64,000 nt of DNA from the NCBI GenBank assembly GCA_025964775.1, contig JAOPYE010000040.1:186001-250000 (forward strand), given 5' to 3'. Made by a program: the position numbers and the translations under genes. Below are positions 8,650 through 16,202 of the stretch, piece by piece (the first letter of the stretch is position 1; each line of letters starts with the position of its first letter). Origin of the DNA: Marmoricola sp. Lineage in GTDB: Bacteria > Actinomycetota > Actinomycetes > Propionibacteriales > Nocardioidaceae. Under the pieces are notes generated by a model that was given only the letters and a program-made list of their open reading frames with translations, was not told the origin of the DNA and did not search any database.

Positions 8650-8877
8650 CTAGCTGAGGCCGCGAAAAAGTTCCTCTGGGCTCACTCCGATGGCTTCCGC
8701 TGCGCGCACGTACTTCGAGATCCCACTGTCGGTCTCCCCGCGCTCCATTCGCGCAAGTTGAGTCGGTCCGAGGCCCGCGCGGTTGGCGACGGCTTCTTGC
8801 GTCAAGTTGCGGCGCACGCGCTCCGCACGGAGGTTCGCGCCAATCGTTTGCAGGACGTCGCGGGGTCTCGTTGCCAT
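8650..8877 (-). CDS. XRE-family helix-turn-helix regulator, 75 residues
   Basis: A single Cro/CI-type DNA-binding domain fills the protein. The helix-turn-helix runs through LTQEAVANRAGLGPTQLARMERGE, with the conserved Q and the E-R-G turn. This is the size of compact repressors found in mobile elements and restriction or toxin loci. The gene is divergent from the SHOCT-domain gene at 9068, and the gap between them holds a perfect palindrome (8934-8949) that is the likely operator. It probably represses itself and the divergent gene. GC content here is lower than in the core genes, in keeping with acquired DNA. Confidence 0.85.
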   Translation of the reverse strand: MATRPRDVLQTIGANLRAERVRRNLTQEAVANRAGLGPTQLARMERGETDSGISKYVRAAEAIGVSPEELFRGLS

Positions 8878-8933
8878 CGCGACAAGCCTTCATGCCTCCT
8901 TTGAGCAGGAACAGCGCTGATATAGGTTCGCTC

Positions 8934-8949
8934 AACACATATCTGTGTT
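8934..8949. promoter_or_regulatory. Likely operator of the XRE regulator
   Basis: AACACA-tatc-TGTGTT is a perfect 6-bp inverted repeat centred in the 190-base divergent region between the XRE gene (start 8877) and the gene at 9068. AT-rich hexamers surround it (TATATC on the minus strand, TATGTT on the plus strand) and could serve as -10 elements in each direction. The position fits autorepression plus control of the SHOCT gene. Confidence 0.5.
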
Positions 8950-9067
8950 CTATGTTGGATCAAGCACACGAATGCGCCCAAGCAGTCCCGGTTCGCAGTC
9001 GTTCACCCAAGTTGACCCGTGCGTCAGGCCTGGTGCCTTGCGCTAAAAGAGCACAGGAACCCGAGAC

Positions 9068-9682
9068 ATGAGCCGTTTTAGCGAGCGTAGAGATGCACGG
9101 CGTGAGGCCGCCGGCGCCGCAGAGGTCGACGATGACCAGCCGGAGGGCCTGGAGACATACAAGGTCACCTATCGCGGAGGCCTCGCGCATCTCCCGAAGC
9201 CGAAGGTCGGAGGCATCATGCTGACCATCACGCCTGATGCGTTCCGTTTCGAGCCAACACGTTCGGCACAGGGGTTCTGGCAGCGGTTCACGATTCCTTA
9301 CGCCGACGTGACCGACGTGGCGGTCGTTGAGCGGCAGGTCAATACCTTCGAGGCGATCGCGGGTGGTCTGAACTCGCGCCAACTTAACCAGGACAACAAC
9401 ATCCACTTCTCGTATGTCGACGCCGACGGTAATGAGACCTTGCTTCGAGTCGAGATGCTGACCGGGGTAACGGTTCAGGGGCAGGCGCGCAAATGCCAGG
9501 AGTTCGAAGACCGCCTTCGCGTCCACCAAGTTCGCAGCAAGTTCCGTGCCGCGGCACCCGCTGGCGGGGGAGCGGCCTCGACCGATGTCGCCGAGCAGTT
9601 GAGCAAGCTTGCTGACATGAAGGCGAGTGGGGCGTTGTCGGAGGACGAGTTCGTGGCTGCGAAAGCTCGATTGCTCGGCTAA
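9068..9682 (+). CDS. PH-like domain protein with C-terminal SHOCT motif
   Basis: A 204-residue soluble protein. After a charged N-terminus, residues ~30-150 are beta-rich (GIMLTITPDAFRFEP, IPYADVTDVAVVER) and look like a bacterial pleckstrin-homology-type domain that often reads membrane or protein surfaces. The last ~30 residues (VAEQLSKLADMKASGALSEDEFVAAKARLL) match the SHOCT oligomerisation motif, common at the C-terminus of actinobacterial and phage proteins. ATG 9068 is preceded by AGGA at good spacing. It is divergent from the XRE gene and probably under its operator. A precise role is not known. Confidence 0.7.
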   Translation: MSRFSERRDARREAAGAAEVDDDQPEGLETYKVTYRGGLAHLPKPKVGGIMLTITPDAFRFEPTRSAQGFWQRFTIPYADVTDVAVVERQVNTFEAIAGGLNSRQLNQDNNIHFSYVDADGNETLLRVEMLTGVTVQGQARKCQEFEDRLRVHQVRSKFRAAAPAGGGAASTDVAEQLSKLADMKASGALSEDEFVAAKARLLG

Positions 9683-9783
9683 ATAGTGATTGTGGTTGCG
9701 AAGCTGGTGCGCGAACAAGAAACCGGTTGCCGCAACGCTGACACTTGAAGTGCCACAAACAATCTCAAGCGTGGAGGCCCACC

Positions 9784-10005
9784 ATGAGCGACGACCTGCC
9801 GCCGGTGCCGCCCGGGGTCATCCTGCTGCTCGAGGACGACCACCCGATCGTTACCCACTGGCGGCGCCACTACGCAGCTCTCGTGGCCAAGGCGCGGGGC
9901 GGCGCACCAACGGCTATGAACGTGACGCTGCGGTGGGCGAGAGCCGAAGTGGAGTACGCCCAAGCTCGTGGCATCGAGCCGCGGGTCAACGTGCCTGAAC
10001 ATTGA
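9784..10005 (+). CDS. Small hypothetical protein, 73 residues, beside the integrase
   Basis: No family recognised. GGAGG six bases before ATG 9784 marks a strong start. The protein has a proline-rich head (DDLPPVPPGVILLLEDDHP) followed by an amphipathic helical part (HWRRHYAALVAKARGG...RWARAEVEYAQARG). It converges on the integrase gene, leaving 39 bases between the stops, and so is close to where the left attachment site of the element would be expected if the integrase lies at its end. Confidence 0.6.
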   Translation: MSDDLPPVPPGVILLLEDDHPIVTHWRRHYAALVAKARGGAPTAMNVTLRWARAEVEYAQARGIEPRVNVPEH

Positions 10006-10044
10006 CCCGCGGCTTGAGCGTGCGCTGAGATTCGTTGCGACCGA

Positions 10045-11229
10045 CTAGAGGGCTGCGAAGACCTGCCCTGCTGCTTCGGCTGCTTCGGCGGCCCCGCTGT
10101 CACTCGTGGGAACGTAGAACGCCAGATGGGTCGTCACCTTGTGGCCGAGGAGGCTCGCGACCTTGCGAGGCTCGACACCACGGTCGTGGAGTGCAGTTGC
10201 AACCGTGTGGCGGACGTTGTGGATGCTGCCGAGGTCGGGGACGCCGGCCGCGTTCGACAGTGCGCGAAATCGGCGAGAGTAGAAGTCCGGATCCACGGGC
10301 TGCCCGATCGCGTCCACGATGACCAGGCCAGCTGTGGGCTGTCCCTGCGAGATCCAGAGGTCGCGGAGCGCGGCCTTGGTCCCCGGATGAACTGCCTCGA
10401 CCGGCACCGTGCGGTGGCTGTCATCGCTCTTCGCGTCCCCGTGAACGGTTTCCTTGCCCCGACCGGTCTTGACCCGACCTTGCTCGATGCGCACGGTGCC
10501 CGTGGTCAGGTCCACGTGCGACCAGTCCAGGCCGAGCACCTCAGAGCGACGCAGGCCGCAGAGTGTCAGTCTGATCGCTGTTCGAAACCATGGCTCGACC
10601 GCATTCGCGTCGGCGTACGCGCGAAAGGCTGTGAGCTCTTGGACCGACCACACGACGATCGGCTTCTTGTCGCCGGGCTGGCGCTTCGGTGGTCTGACGG
10701 TCGCGGCCGGGTTCTTGGCCAACACGCCCCGTTCCACCCCGAAGTTGAACACCTGTCGCAAGGTGCCGAGCGCGTACACGATCGAACGGTGTGAGAGGCC
10801 GCGGTTCCATCTGCCGCCCACTGTGGCCAGGGAGCGGAGGAGGTTTCGGATGTCGGTCGTGGTGATCGCCTGGGCGGACTGGTCGCCGATGTGCCGGAGT
10901 GGGGCGTCCAGGGCGCTTCGGTAGCCATTGACGCTGACGGTGCGGATGCCGCCCGGGGTTCGGCTCTCGGCCTCGCGGTCCGCTAGCCATGCTTCGGCCA
11001 ACTCCGTGACGGTTACCTTGCTCGGTGCAGTGAAGTCACCCCGGTTGATCGCCGCCTTGGTCTCGACAGCGAACGTCCTGGCCTCGGGGAGGGTGTCGAA
11101 CGTCTTGGTGACTTGCCTGCGGCCGGCTCCTTTGGCCGCGGCGTCAACGACGACTCGGTAACGGGGTCCGGTCTTGGTCTCGATGAGCCTGATCGGCTCA
11201 GAAGACTTGGGTGCTAGTACTCGCGGCAT
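10045..11229 (-). CDS. int: Phage/ICE-type tyrosine integrase
   Basis: A 394-residue tyrosine recombinase that inserts and excises the element at an attachment site. The N-terminal ~60 residues form the arm-binding head, residues ~70-170 the SAM-like core-binding domain, and the rest the catalytic domain. Active-site residues are visible: Arg227 (CGLRRSE), Lys268 (DAKSDDSHRT), His337 and Arg340 (IHNVRHTVA), His363 (LLGHKVTTHLAFY) and the nucleophile Tyr372. The set is complete, so the enzyme should be active. A replication ATPase and an excisionase lie upstream on the same strand, as in actinobacterial integrative plasmids. The tRNA 3' fragment at 15165-15211 is the best candidate for its target site. 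Confidence 0.93.
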   Translation of the reverse strand: MPRVLAPKSSEPIRLIETKTGPRYRVVVDAAAKGAGRRQVTKTFDTLPEARTFAVETKAAINRGDFTAPSKVTVTELAEAWLADREAESRTPGGIRTVSVNGYRSALDAPLRHIGDQSAQAITTTDIRNLLRSLATVGGRWNRGLSHRSIVYALGTLRQVFNFGVERGVLAKNPAATVRPPKRQPGDKKPIVVWSVQELTAFRAYADANAVEPWFRTAIRLTLCGLRRSEVLGLDWSHVDLTTGTVRIEQGRVKTGRGKETVHGDAKSDDSHRTVPVEAVHPGTKAALRDLWISQGQPTAGLVIVDAIGQPVDPDFYSRRFRALSNAAGVPDLGSIHNVRHTVATALHDRGVEPRKVASLLGHKVTTHLAFYVPTSDSGAAEAAEAAGQVFAAL

Positions 11230-11463
11230 TGGTTGCCTCCAGTGGGGCTGGTGCCGCTGGTTTCAAAAAGGTCCATCGTTGTCTCCATCTCAGTCAGAAC
11301 TCGACAGGTGTCGAGTACGGGTATCTGTAGAACGCGTCGAAAGGGCGTTCAATTCCTTTTCCTGATGTTCGATCAGGACCGGGTTTCGTGTTTCTGCAGG
11401 TCAGGCCGTCGCCGACGCGCACCTCTCACGGCGCTACGCGGGGATCTCTCACGACAGATCTGG

Positions 11464-11941
11464 CTAGAGGTCCCAGTCGTCGAACACATCCCATGGAATC
11501 GGCTCTCCGGCCAAAGGCTTGGGCGCGTCTAGACGAGGGGCGCGGGCGGCATCCCTGAGAGCGATCGCACGGGCGTTCTGAGCGTTGGCATGTTCCGCGA
11601 AACGCTTCTGCTCGCGCAGCATCGCCTCGACGTCCCAGCCATACTTCCGGGCGGTCTTCCTGAACACGTGCGCGTTGTAGCGCGCCTTGGCCTCCTCGTA
11701 CCGCTGAAGGCGAACAAGACGTTCAAAATCCGACGGCCGCGCCTCAGTAGGCGGATGCCAGCCCTGAGAGAATCGCTCCGCAGCACGGTCAGCCTTCGCG
11801 ATCATCGCCGGGGCATACGCGCCGTGGTACTTGCACACCGGTGGATCGCTGAACGGAAACGAGTTGCTTGCACCGCTCGCCAGTCTGTTTCGAGGTCGCT
11901 TTGCACTGGCGCGCCTGTCGGTCACGACCGCTGTAGGGCAT
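11464..11941 (-). pseudogene. Phage-type Cys/His-finger protein gene with an apparent frameshift
   Basis: Reading on the minus strand, ATG 11941 has an excellent ribosome site (AAGGGGGGAAG) and begins RQCKATSKQTGERCKQ. This is the first half of a C-x-A-T-x-G-x-R-C finger typical of small prophage proteins. The expected second half, PPVCKYHGAYAPAMIAKADR, lies in another frame that stays open to the TAG at 11464. The original frame stops at 11789 after 50 residues. A one-base shift between about 11850 and 11880 joins the two into a ~158-residue protein with a long helical tail (FERLVRLQRYEEAKARYNAH). It may be a true mutation, a base-calling error or programmed frameshifting. Homologues sit with phage packaging or HNH genes; the function here is unknown. 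Confidence 0.6.
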
Positions 11942-12049
11942 GACTTCCCCCCTTGCGTGTGTGTTGAGTGGAGAGCTTGGTGCTCGGTGTCGTCTTGCGT
12001 ACCCATGACGGTGAACCGCCGGCATGGGGCGCTCGAAGCGCCGAGAGTG

Positions 12050-12130
12050 ACTGTGACTGTGTGTGGCGCTTAATAGGCGCGCCACACTTCTGTGCAGTTG
12101 GTTCACACTTGAACTCACAGTGCTCACAGT
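12050..12130. repeat. Origin-like array: outward repeats around a hairpin
   Basis: The gap between the replication ATPase (ends 12148) and the frameshifted gene (starts 11941) contains ACTGTGA/ACTGTGT in tandem (12050-12062). A 9-bp stem GTGTGGCGC (12061-12069) and GCGCCACAC (12079-12087) with an AT-rich loop follows, then GTTCA-cact-TGAAC (12101-12114), then TCACAGT twice (12115-12121, 12124-12130). TCACAGT is the reverse complement of ACTGTGA, so the array is symmetric around the hairpin. Iterons beside a rep gene suggest a replication origin, or a promoter with multiple regulator sites. Confidence 0.4.
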
Positions 12131-12147
12131 CGCGATCAAGAGATCGT

Positions 12148-13410
12148 CTAGTACGCCGAGTCATCCGCCTGCTCCTTCCCGGCGGCGGTCAACCGGTAGA
12201 TCTTCGACCGCCGCGGACCCGGTTCGATCGTCACTAGCTCGGCGTTCTCCAACGTGGCCAGCCGCGTTCCGGTGCCGCCGCCGTGACCCCAGCCGAGGGC
12301 CGCCTCGATCGCGTTCTGGGCCATCCCTTCAGGATGGTTGGCCAAGGCGCTCAGCACCTTGGTCGTGTCGGAGTTGGTGATCCCCGGTGCAATCACAGTT
12401 ACGGCAAGGTCGAAGGTGAGCACGTTGGTCTCGGCGTTCAGCACGAGGCCGTGCTCCGGAACATCAACCCGGCGTCGCCCGTACGCCTTGAAGAAGCGAT
12501 CACTGGCCGGATCGTTCGGATCATCGAGTCGCAAGTACCAGTTCTGATCGCCCCAACCCAAGATGCGGGAGGCACCTCGTGCGTGCTTGCCGTCGTGGCC
12601 TGTGTGGTGAATGACTACTGCCTCGTCAACCCCAGCCTCGGCGAGCAACTGGTCGAACATCACCAGGTAGTGACCCATGGCGGTGTTGTCGTTCTCGTCG
12701 ATGCCGAGCGCAGATGCCGCCGGTGCTAGGCAGTCGAGGATGACGATGTCTGAGCCACGCAACAACTCGACCCACTCCGAGCGGACGTCGTCGTCAAGGA
12801 TGTTGAAGGCGTTCGCCCGCCCGCGGAGTGAGTACAGGTCGACTCGATCGGCGTTGACTACACCGATCTTCGCGAACTCCTCGGCGAGGTCTGTCTCGTC
12901 CATCTCGAAGTCGAGAACTGAGACCTTCCGGACAGGTGCAACCTCGAACTCCCCGAGGAACGTGCCTCCGTCGACCAAAGCTTTAGCGAGGTTGATCGCG
13001 GTGGTCGTCTTGCCTGCCTTGTGCTGGGCGGCGAACAGGACTCGGCCGTTGACCGACCAGAGGCGATCAACCCGGTAGTGGATCTTCTCCCGCGGCTTTG
13101 CGAGCAGGTCCGCAAGCGTGGTTGCAGTCGGCAGAGGGCTGTTGATGGCCTTCTCCGCAGCGAGCAGCCGTTTAGCCTCCTCGTTCCCGCGGAGGCGATC
13201 GAGAGCGTCACGCGTGTGTCGAGGTAGGTCGGAGTTGAGCGGGCTCTGTCGGGTTGTGGACGACGCACTCGCAGACTCGGCGATCTGTTTCGCCCAGTCG
13301 TCGAATGGCGGCGGGGCGCCCGTCCAGCGTGCACCGTTGGGTCGCTCGACCTCCCGCTGTCGAGGCTCCGCTTCAATCCACGAACTGTCGGCGCTGACGA
13401 TCGGCTTCAT
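12148..13410 (-). CDS. RepA/AAA_25-type replication ATPase of the integrated element
   Basis: A 420-residue RecA-fold ATPase resembling plasmid RepA-type helicases. The first ~100 residues are a polar, low-complexity region. The ATPase follows: Walker A AAQHKAGKTTTA at residues 127-138, Walker B SDIVILDCLAP near 220, and a conserved AVVIHHTGHDGKHARGAS loop. The C-terminal ~70 residues (TKVLSALANHPEGMAQNAIEAALG...IYRLTAAGKEQ) form a winged helix. It probably opens or loads replication proteins on the excised element. ATG 13410 overlaps the stop of the next upstream gene by 4 bases, showing translational coupling. The origin-like array just downstream supports a replication role. Confidence 0.8.
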   Translation of the reverse strand: MKPIVSADSSWIEAEPRQREVERPNGARWTGAPPPFDDWAKQIAESASASSTTRQSPLNSDLPRHTRDALDRLRGNEEAKRLLAAEKAINSPLPTATTLADLLAKPREKIHYRVDRLWSVNGRVLFAAQHKAGKTTTAINLAKALVDGGTFLGEFEVAPVRKVSVLDFEMDETDLAEEFAKIGVVNADRVDLYSLRGRANAFNILDDDVRSEWVELLRGSDIVILDCLAPAASALGIDENDNTAMGHYLVMFDQLLAEAGVDEAVVIHHTGHDGKHARGASRILGWGDQNWYLRLDDPNDPASDRFFKAYGRRRVDVPEHGLVLNAETNVLTFDLAVTVIAPGITNSDTTKVLSALANHPEGMAQNAIEAALGWGHGGGTGTRLATLENAELVTIEPGPRRSKIYRLTAAGKEQADDSAY

Positions 13411-13796
13411 TGCTCGTCACCGATTCGGGACCGGAGACTGCCTGGAAACAAACCTCCCTGATCGCTGACCTGTTTGCGGAACTGGCGCACGGCCTCCATC
13501 GTGTCTGCATCGTCGAGGTCGTGATAGATCAGTTGCCGAGTGATCTGGAACCAGAGAGCCTCGGGACGAAGGTCGAACTCTTCGCGGGTAACGAACTCGA
13601 TGTCTGTTGCCGATTCCGCGTACTCAGACCAGTCAGGTGTAAACCCGTGCTCGGTAGCTAGCCAGCGAAGATAGGCCAGCGTCATGTTGAGGGCGTTGTA
13701 CATCGCCTCGACAGGGTCGTCCGTCTCGCGGTAGCCCGAATAGAGGATCTGAACGGCGCGACGCAGGTGGGGCTGAGCAGCGTCGTAGTCGTTCAT
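13407..13796 (-). CDS. Hypothetical element protein, 129 residues
   Basis: Unrecognised, acidic, probably helical protein (VQILYSGYRETDDPVEAMYNAL, then DDADTMEAVRQFRKQV). ATG 13796 is chosen because it overlaps the stop of the excisionase-like gene as ATGA; the frame is open further upstream but there without support. Its own stop overlaps the start of the replication ATPase by 4 bases. The three genes 14020-12148 therefore form one tightly coupled operon, and this protein likely assists replication or copy control of the element. Confidence 0.7.
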   Translation of the reverse strand: MNDYDAAQPHLRRAVQILYSGYRETDDPVEAMYNALNMTLAYLRWLATEHGFTPDWSEYAESATDIEFVTREEFDLRPEALWFQITRQLIYHDLDDADTMEAVRQFRKQVSDQGGLFPGSLRSRIGDEQ

Positions 13797-14020
13797 GGCT
13801 GCACCTGTTGCCGCGCTTGAACGCCTTCGGCGGGATCGAAGTCCGCAGTCGTCGTGCGCGACTCCAGCCACGCGACCAAGTCGGTCTCGCGGATGAGCAC
13901 CTTTCCGTTCGGAACCCGCTGGAAGGCGCGGAGTTCGCCGCAAAGGTAAGCACGGCGGATCGTCTTGGGGCTAACACGTGCGAGTTCGCAAGACTCGGTG
14001 ATGGTGAAGAACTTCTCCAT
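13793..14020 (-). CDS. xis: Excisionase/AlpA-like helix-turn-helix protein
   Basis: A 75-residue MerR-type winged helix (HTH_17): FFTITESCELARVSPKTIRRAYLCGELRAFQRVPNGKVLIRETDLVAWLE in its usual order of helices, wing and closing helix. Such proteins bend attachment-site DNA for excision or activate element genes. It heads the xis-like/hypothetical/rep operon, with ATG 14020 following a G-rich stretch and a 409-base non-coding region. Small size and location in an integrated element favour excisionase; a transcriptional activator is the alternative. Confidence 0.8.
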   Translation of the reverse strand: MEKFFTITESCELARVSPKTIRRAYLCGELRAFQRVPNGKVLIRETDLVAWLESRTTTADFDPAEGVQARQQVQP

Positions 14021-14429
14021 GGGGGGTGACGGCCGCTGACGAGCAGGCTGGCAACCGTCGAGTCCTCTTTCGCGAGGATTGTGCTGGTGCCTACTCCGTC
14101 GTTGGCCGCACTTCTAGTGCTGAGGTCGAGCCCCGCCTCCCCGTCACGGTCTACGACCGTCGCGCACGCCCCGGAAACCGTTGCGATAACCCGCTGGGGT
14201 CCGGCACTTCGCCGGTGACGCCGTGGTTTGCTCGCCTTCCTCGCTCCGCTCTCCACTGCGTGGGTCAACGCGACCGCGAAGAGGTGTGCTCGCACCTGCG
14301 ACGTCTGGGATCAGTTTACCTCCGATGACCACGCTGGTTCCGGCGTCGGTAGTTGTGTGCGCACCCGGCCACAGCCGACCATCAGGTAGACCGGCCGGAA
14401 GGTCCGTGCAACCGGGTAGCGTCGGTGCA
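14021..14429. promoter_or_regulatory. Control region between xis operon and gene 14430
   Basis: A 409-base non-coding stretch separating the minus-strand xis operon from the plus-strand gene at 14430. It contains the palindrome ACGGTC-tac-GACCGT at 14146-14160 and a short hairpin TCCTC-tttcgc-GAGGA near 14060-14077. Promoters for both directions must lie here. I see no open frame in it with a credible start or family match. Confidence 0.35.
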
Positions 14430-15017
14430 GTGAGGGCGCAGGAGTACGCATTGGCAGCAGCGAACCTGCGTGCGTTCCTGGATGGCTTCAATGACCTTGT
14501 GGCCGAACTCCAGCCTGTGGCGGCCGGCAGTCTGTCGTCGCACCCTCGCTGGGTGCCGCGGGCCGGGCGAGAGGCTCGTGCTGCTGAACTGCGTGCAGTC
14601 GCGGCTGGCTTGTCCGGGCCAGCGGCTCTTGCATTGGACTCCGCCGGAGTTGGCGTCGAGTACAAACCGCCGGGCACGTGGCAGACGCAAGACGTGAACC
14701 CCGCGTTGGTCTGGTCAACCATGTTCGATCGGAGGCCGATGCTCGACCCCGCGCTGCTGAATCAGGTGGCATTGCAGGCGCTTGGCCTGCTCGAACACAA
14801 GCGAGATGTTCAGGCTGGGAGAGAGCGCGGATTCATCGGCGCGGTCGCGTGGTTTTTCACGGTCGCGCCTCGGGTTCGACAAGCCGCGGGTCTGTCACCC
14901 AAGACCGCGTCGGGCGTCGCTGTCGCCTCGGTCGTGGTCGTCCTGCAGGGCATCTTCATCACGGCGCTCGGCGGAGCACTGGTTGTCCCGCTCCTACATT
15001 GGTTTGGTTGGTCCTAG
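14430..15017 (+). CDS. Hypothetical protein with C-terminal membrane segment
   Basis: A 195-residue protein from GTG 14430 (the frame is open to 14223, but the extra N-terminus is low-complexity arginine-rich sequence). Residues 1-~160 are helical and soluble (EYALAAANLRAFLDGFNDLVAEL...QALGLLEHKRDV). Residues ~165-193 form one strong transmembrane helix (VAVASVVVVLQGIFITALGGALVVPLLHW). It would therefore be tail-anchored with its bulk in the cytoplasm. It is the last gene before the tRNA fragment. Tail-anchored proteins of mobile elements can act in exclusion or abortive infection, but nothing here shows it. Confidence 0.55.
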   Translation: MRAQEYALAAANLRAFLDGFNDLVAELQPVAAGSLSSHPRWVPRAGREARAAELRAVAAGLSGPAALALDSAGVGVEYKPPGTWQTQDVNPALVWSTMFDRRPMLDPALLNQVALQALGLLEHKRDVQAGRERGFIGAVAWFFTVAPRVRQAAGLSPKTASGVAVASVVVVLQGIFITALGGALVVPLLHWFGWS

Positions 15018-15037
15018 GCGGTTCCACGGCGTTACGG

Positions 15038-15057
15038 CTCTCACAGATCTCTCACGA
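15038..15057. repeat. CTCTCAC direct repeats near the attachment site
   Basis: CTCTCAC occurs twice 11 bases apart (15038 and 15049). The second copy is part of a 12-base match, GATCTCTCACGA, to 11443-11454, where another CTCTCAC lies 24 bases upstream (11423). The copies lie 110-130 bases from the tRNA fragment and just upstream of the integrase gene respectively. They may be arm-type integrase binding sites. Confidence 0.3.
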
Positions 15058-15164
15058 AACGGACGGACACACATGTCCAAAGGTGTGACTTATGGGGAGT
15101 GTCGCGGTGGGATTCAAGCGTGAATCGGCACAGGTGACCGTAGGTGACCGCACCGACTCGCGCC

Positions 15165-15211
15165 TTTGAATCAGGACTAGCGACGCAGGTTCGACTCCTG
15201 CCCGGGGAGCA
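15165..15211 (+). other. tRNA 3'-end fragment, probable attachment site (tRNA-Gln-like)
   Basis: Bases 15185-15201 form a perfect T-arm (GCAGG-TTCGACT-CCTGC). They are followed by the 3' acceptor strand CCGGGGA, discriminator G and CA. Upstream, CTTTGAATC (15164-15172) looks like a tRNA-Gln(UUG) anticodon loop and stem start. A72 and G73 also fit tRNA-Gln, which begins with U1. There is no D-arm or 5' acceptor strand, so this is a fragment, as left when an element integrates into a tRNA 3' end. The spacing between CTTTGAATC and the T-arm is longer than in a normal tRNA, so only the last ~30 bases are certain. No second copy is seen in the window. Confidence 0.6.
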
Positions 15212-15222
15212 AGAAGACGCGA

Positions 15223-15393
15223 TCAGTGCGGGATGTTCGTCAGTCCCGCGTCCAGCCGCTTTTCCGAGATGACCCCCTGCGCGAGCTCACGCGCATGACG
15301 TTCCGTTTCGGGCAGTCCATCGCCAGGAGGCTGGACCTCGCTCTCGACGTCCTCGAAGCTCCTGGGTGCCGTTGCATTCGTGCGCTTGTGCAT
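15223..15393 (-). CDS. Small hypothetical ORF, 56 residues
   Basis: ATG 15393 is preceded by GAGGAAG at suitable spacing, which is the main support. The peptide is hydrophilic (HKRTNATAPRSFEDVESEVQPP...ERHARELAQGVISEKRLDAG), with no signal, membrane segment or recognised motif. It lies between the tRNA fragment and the adk-like gene and could be a genuine small protein or a chance frame in GC-rich DNA. Confidence 0.35.
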   Translation of the reverse strand: MHKRTNATAPRSFEDVESEVQPPGDGLPETERHARELAQGVISEKRLDAGLTNIPH

Positions 15394-15552
15394 GATGTTT
15401 CGCTTCCTCTGTGAGTGGATCGTGACGCTGCGGAGGCGCACCTCCAGTCTCGCGGCTTGCGCGCTGACTCGTCAGAGCCGAAGGTCGGCGAACGTGGTGA
15501 CCTTCGGTCCCCGGTGATCGTGCACTCCGCAGCGCGCAACTTTCACCTCCGC

Positions 15553-16137
15553 TCACGAGGAAACCTTGACCGGTACGCCGGCGAGGCTCTCGGCGATGCG
15601 GGCAGCGACACGTGCGACCTGCCCGTCGCCGTCGATCCGATGGAGAATGCCGCGCTCCGCGTAGTGGTTCGTCAGGGGAGCCGTCTGCTGGTCGTAGACC
15701 TCCTGGCGGCGGCGGATGACCTGCGCCGTGTCGTCGGCACGGCCCTGGGACTGTGCGCGGCGCAGGAGCCGGTCGACGAGCACGTCCTGGTCCACCACCA
15801 GTTCGATGGCGCAGTCGAGTGCCGTGCCCGGCTCGGTGAGCGCCTCGTCGAGCGCGGCGACCTGACGCAGGGTGCGCGGGTAGCCGTCGAGCAGGAACCC
15901 GTGCACGCAGTCGGGATCCTCGAGCCGCGCCCGGACCATGGCATTCGTGACGTGGTCGGGCACGTAGTCGCCCGCGTCCATGTACCGACGGGCACGTCGG
16001 CCCAGCGCGGTGCCTTCGGCGGCGTTGGCGCGGAAGATGTCGCCGGTCGAGATCGCAGGAATCCCGAAACGCCCGGCGAGCTGGACGGCCTGGGTTCCCT
16101 TGCCGGAACCAGGGGGACCCATGATGAGCAGGCGCAT
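15553..16137 (-). CDS. adk: Adenylate kinase (short form), probably a second copy
   Basis: A 194-residue nucleoside monophosphate kinase converting ATP and AMP to two ADP. The P-loop GPPGSGKGTQ is at residues 7-16. The NMP-binding STGDIFRAN, GFLLDGYPRT with the Asp-Gly-Tyr-Pro-Arg core, and the RADDTAQVIRRR arginines follow. The LID domain is the short type, without zinc cysteines, as in actinobacteria. The housekeeping adk normally lies between secY and map, so this copy, 65 bases after a SulP transporter gene on the same strand, is likely a paralogue. It appears to be the last gene of the arsR/P-loop/sulP operon and may handle nucleotides linked to the transported anion. Confidence 0.88.
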   Translation of the reverse strand: MRLLIMGPPGSGKGTQAVQLAGRFGIPAISTGDIFRANAAEGTALGRRARRYMDAGDYVPDHVTNAMVRARLEDPDCVHGFLLDGYPRTLRQVAALDEALTEPGTALDCAIELVVDQDVLVDRLLRRAQSQGRADDTAQVIRRRQEVYDQQTAPLTNHYAERGILHRIDGDGQVARVAARIAESLAGVPVKVSS

Positions 16138-16202
16138 GGCATTTGCCTTTCGTCGGTGGAGCTGGTCGACCGGGGCGCCTTTGCCCCGTGTTGGATGCGG
16201 AT

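Noticed and set aside
11361-11377. CCTGAT-gttcg-ATCAGG as a terminator between integrase and the frameshifted gene
   Set aside because: The stem is only 6 bp and no T-run follows on either strand; it could equally be chance.
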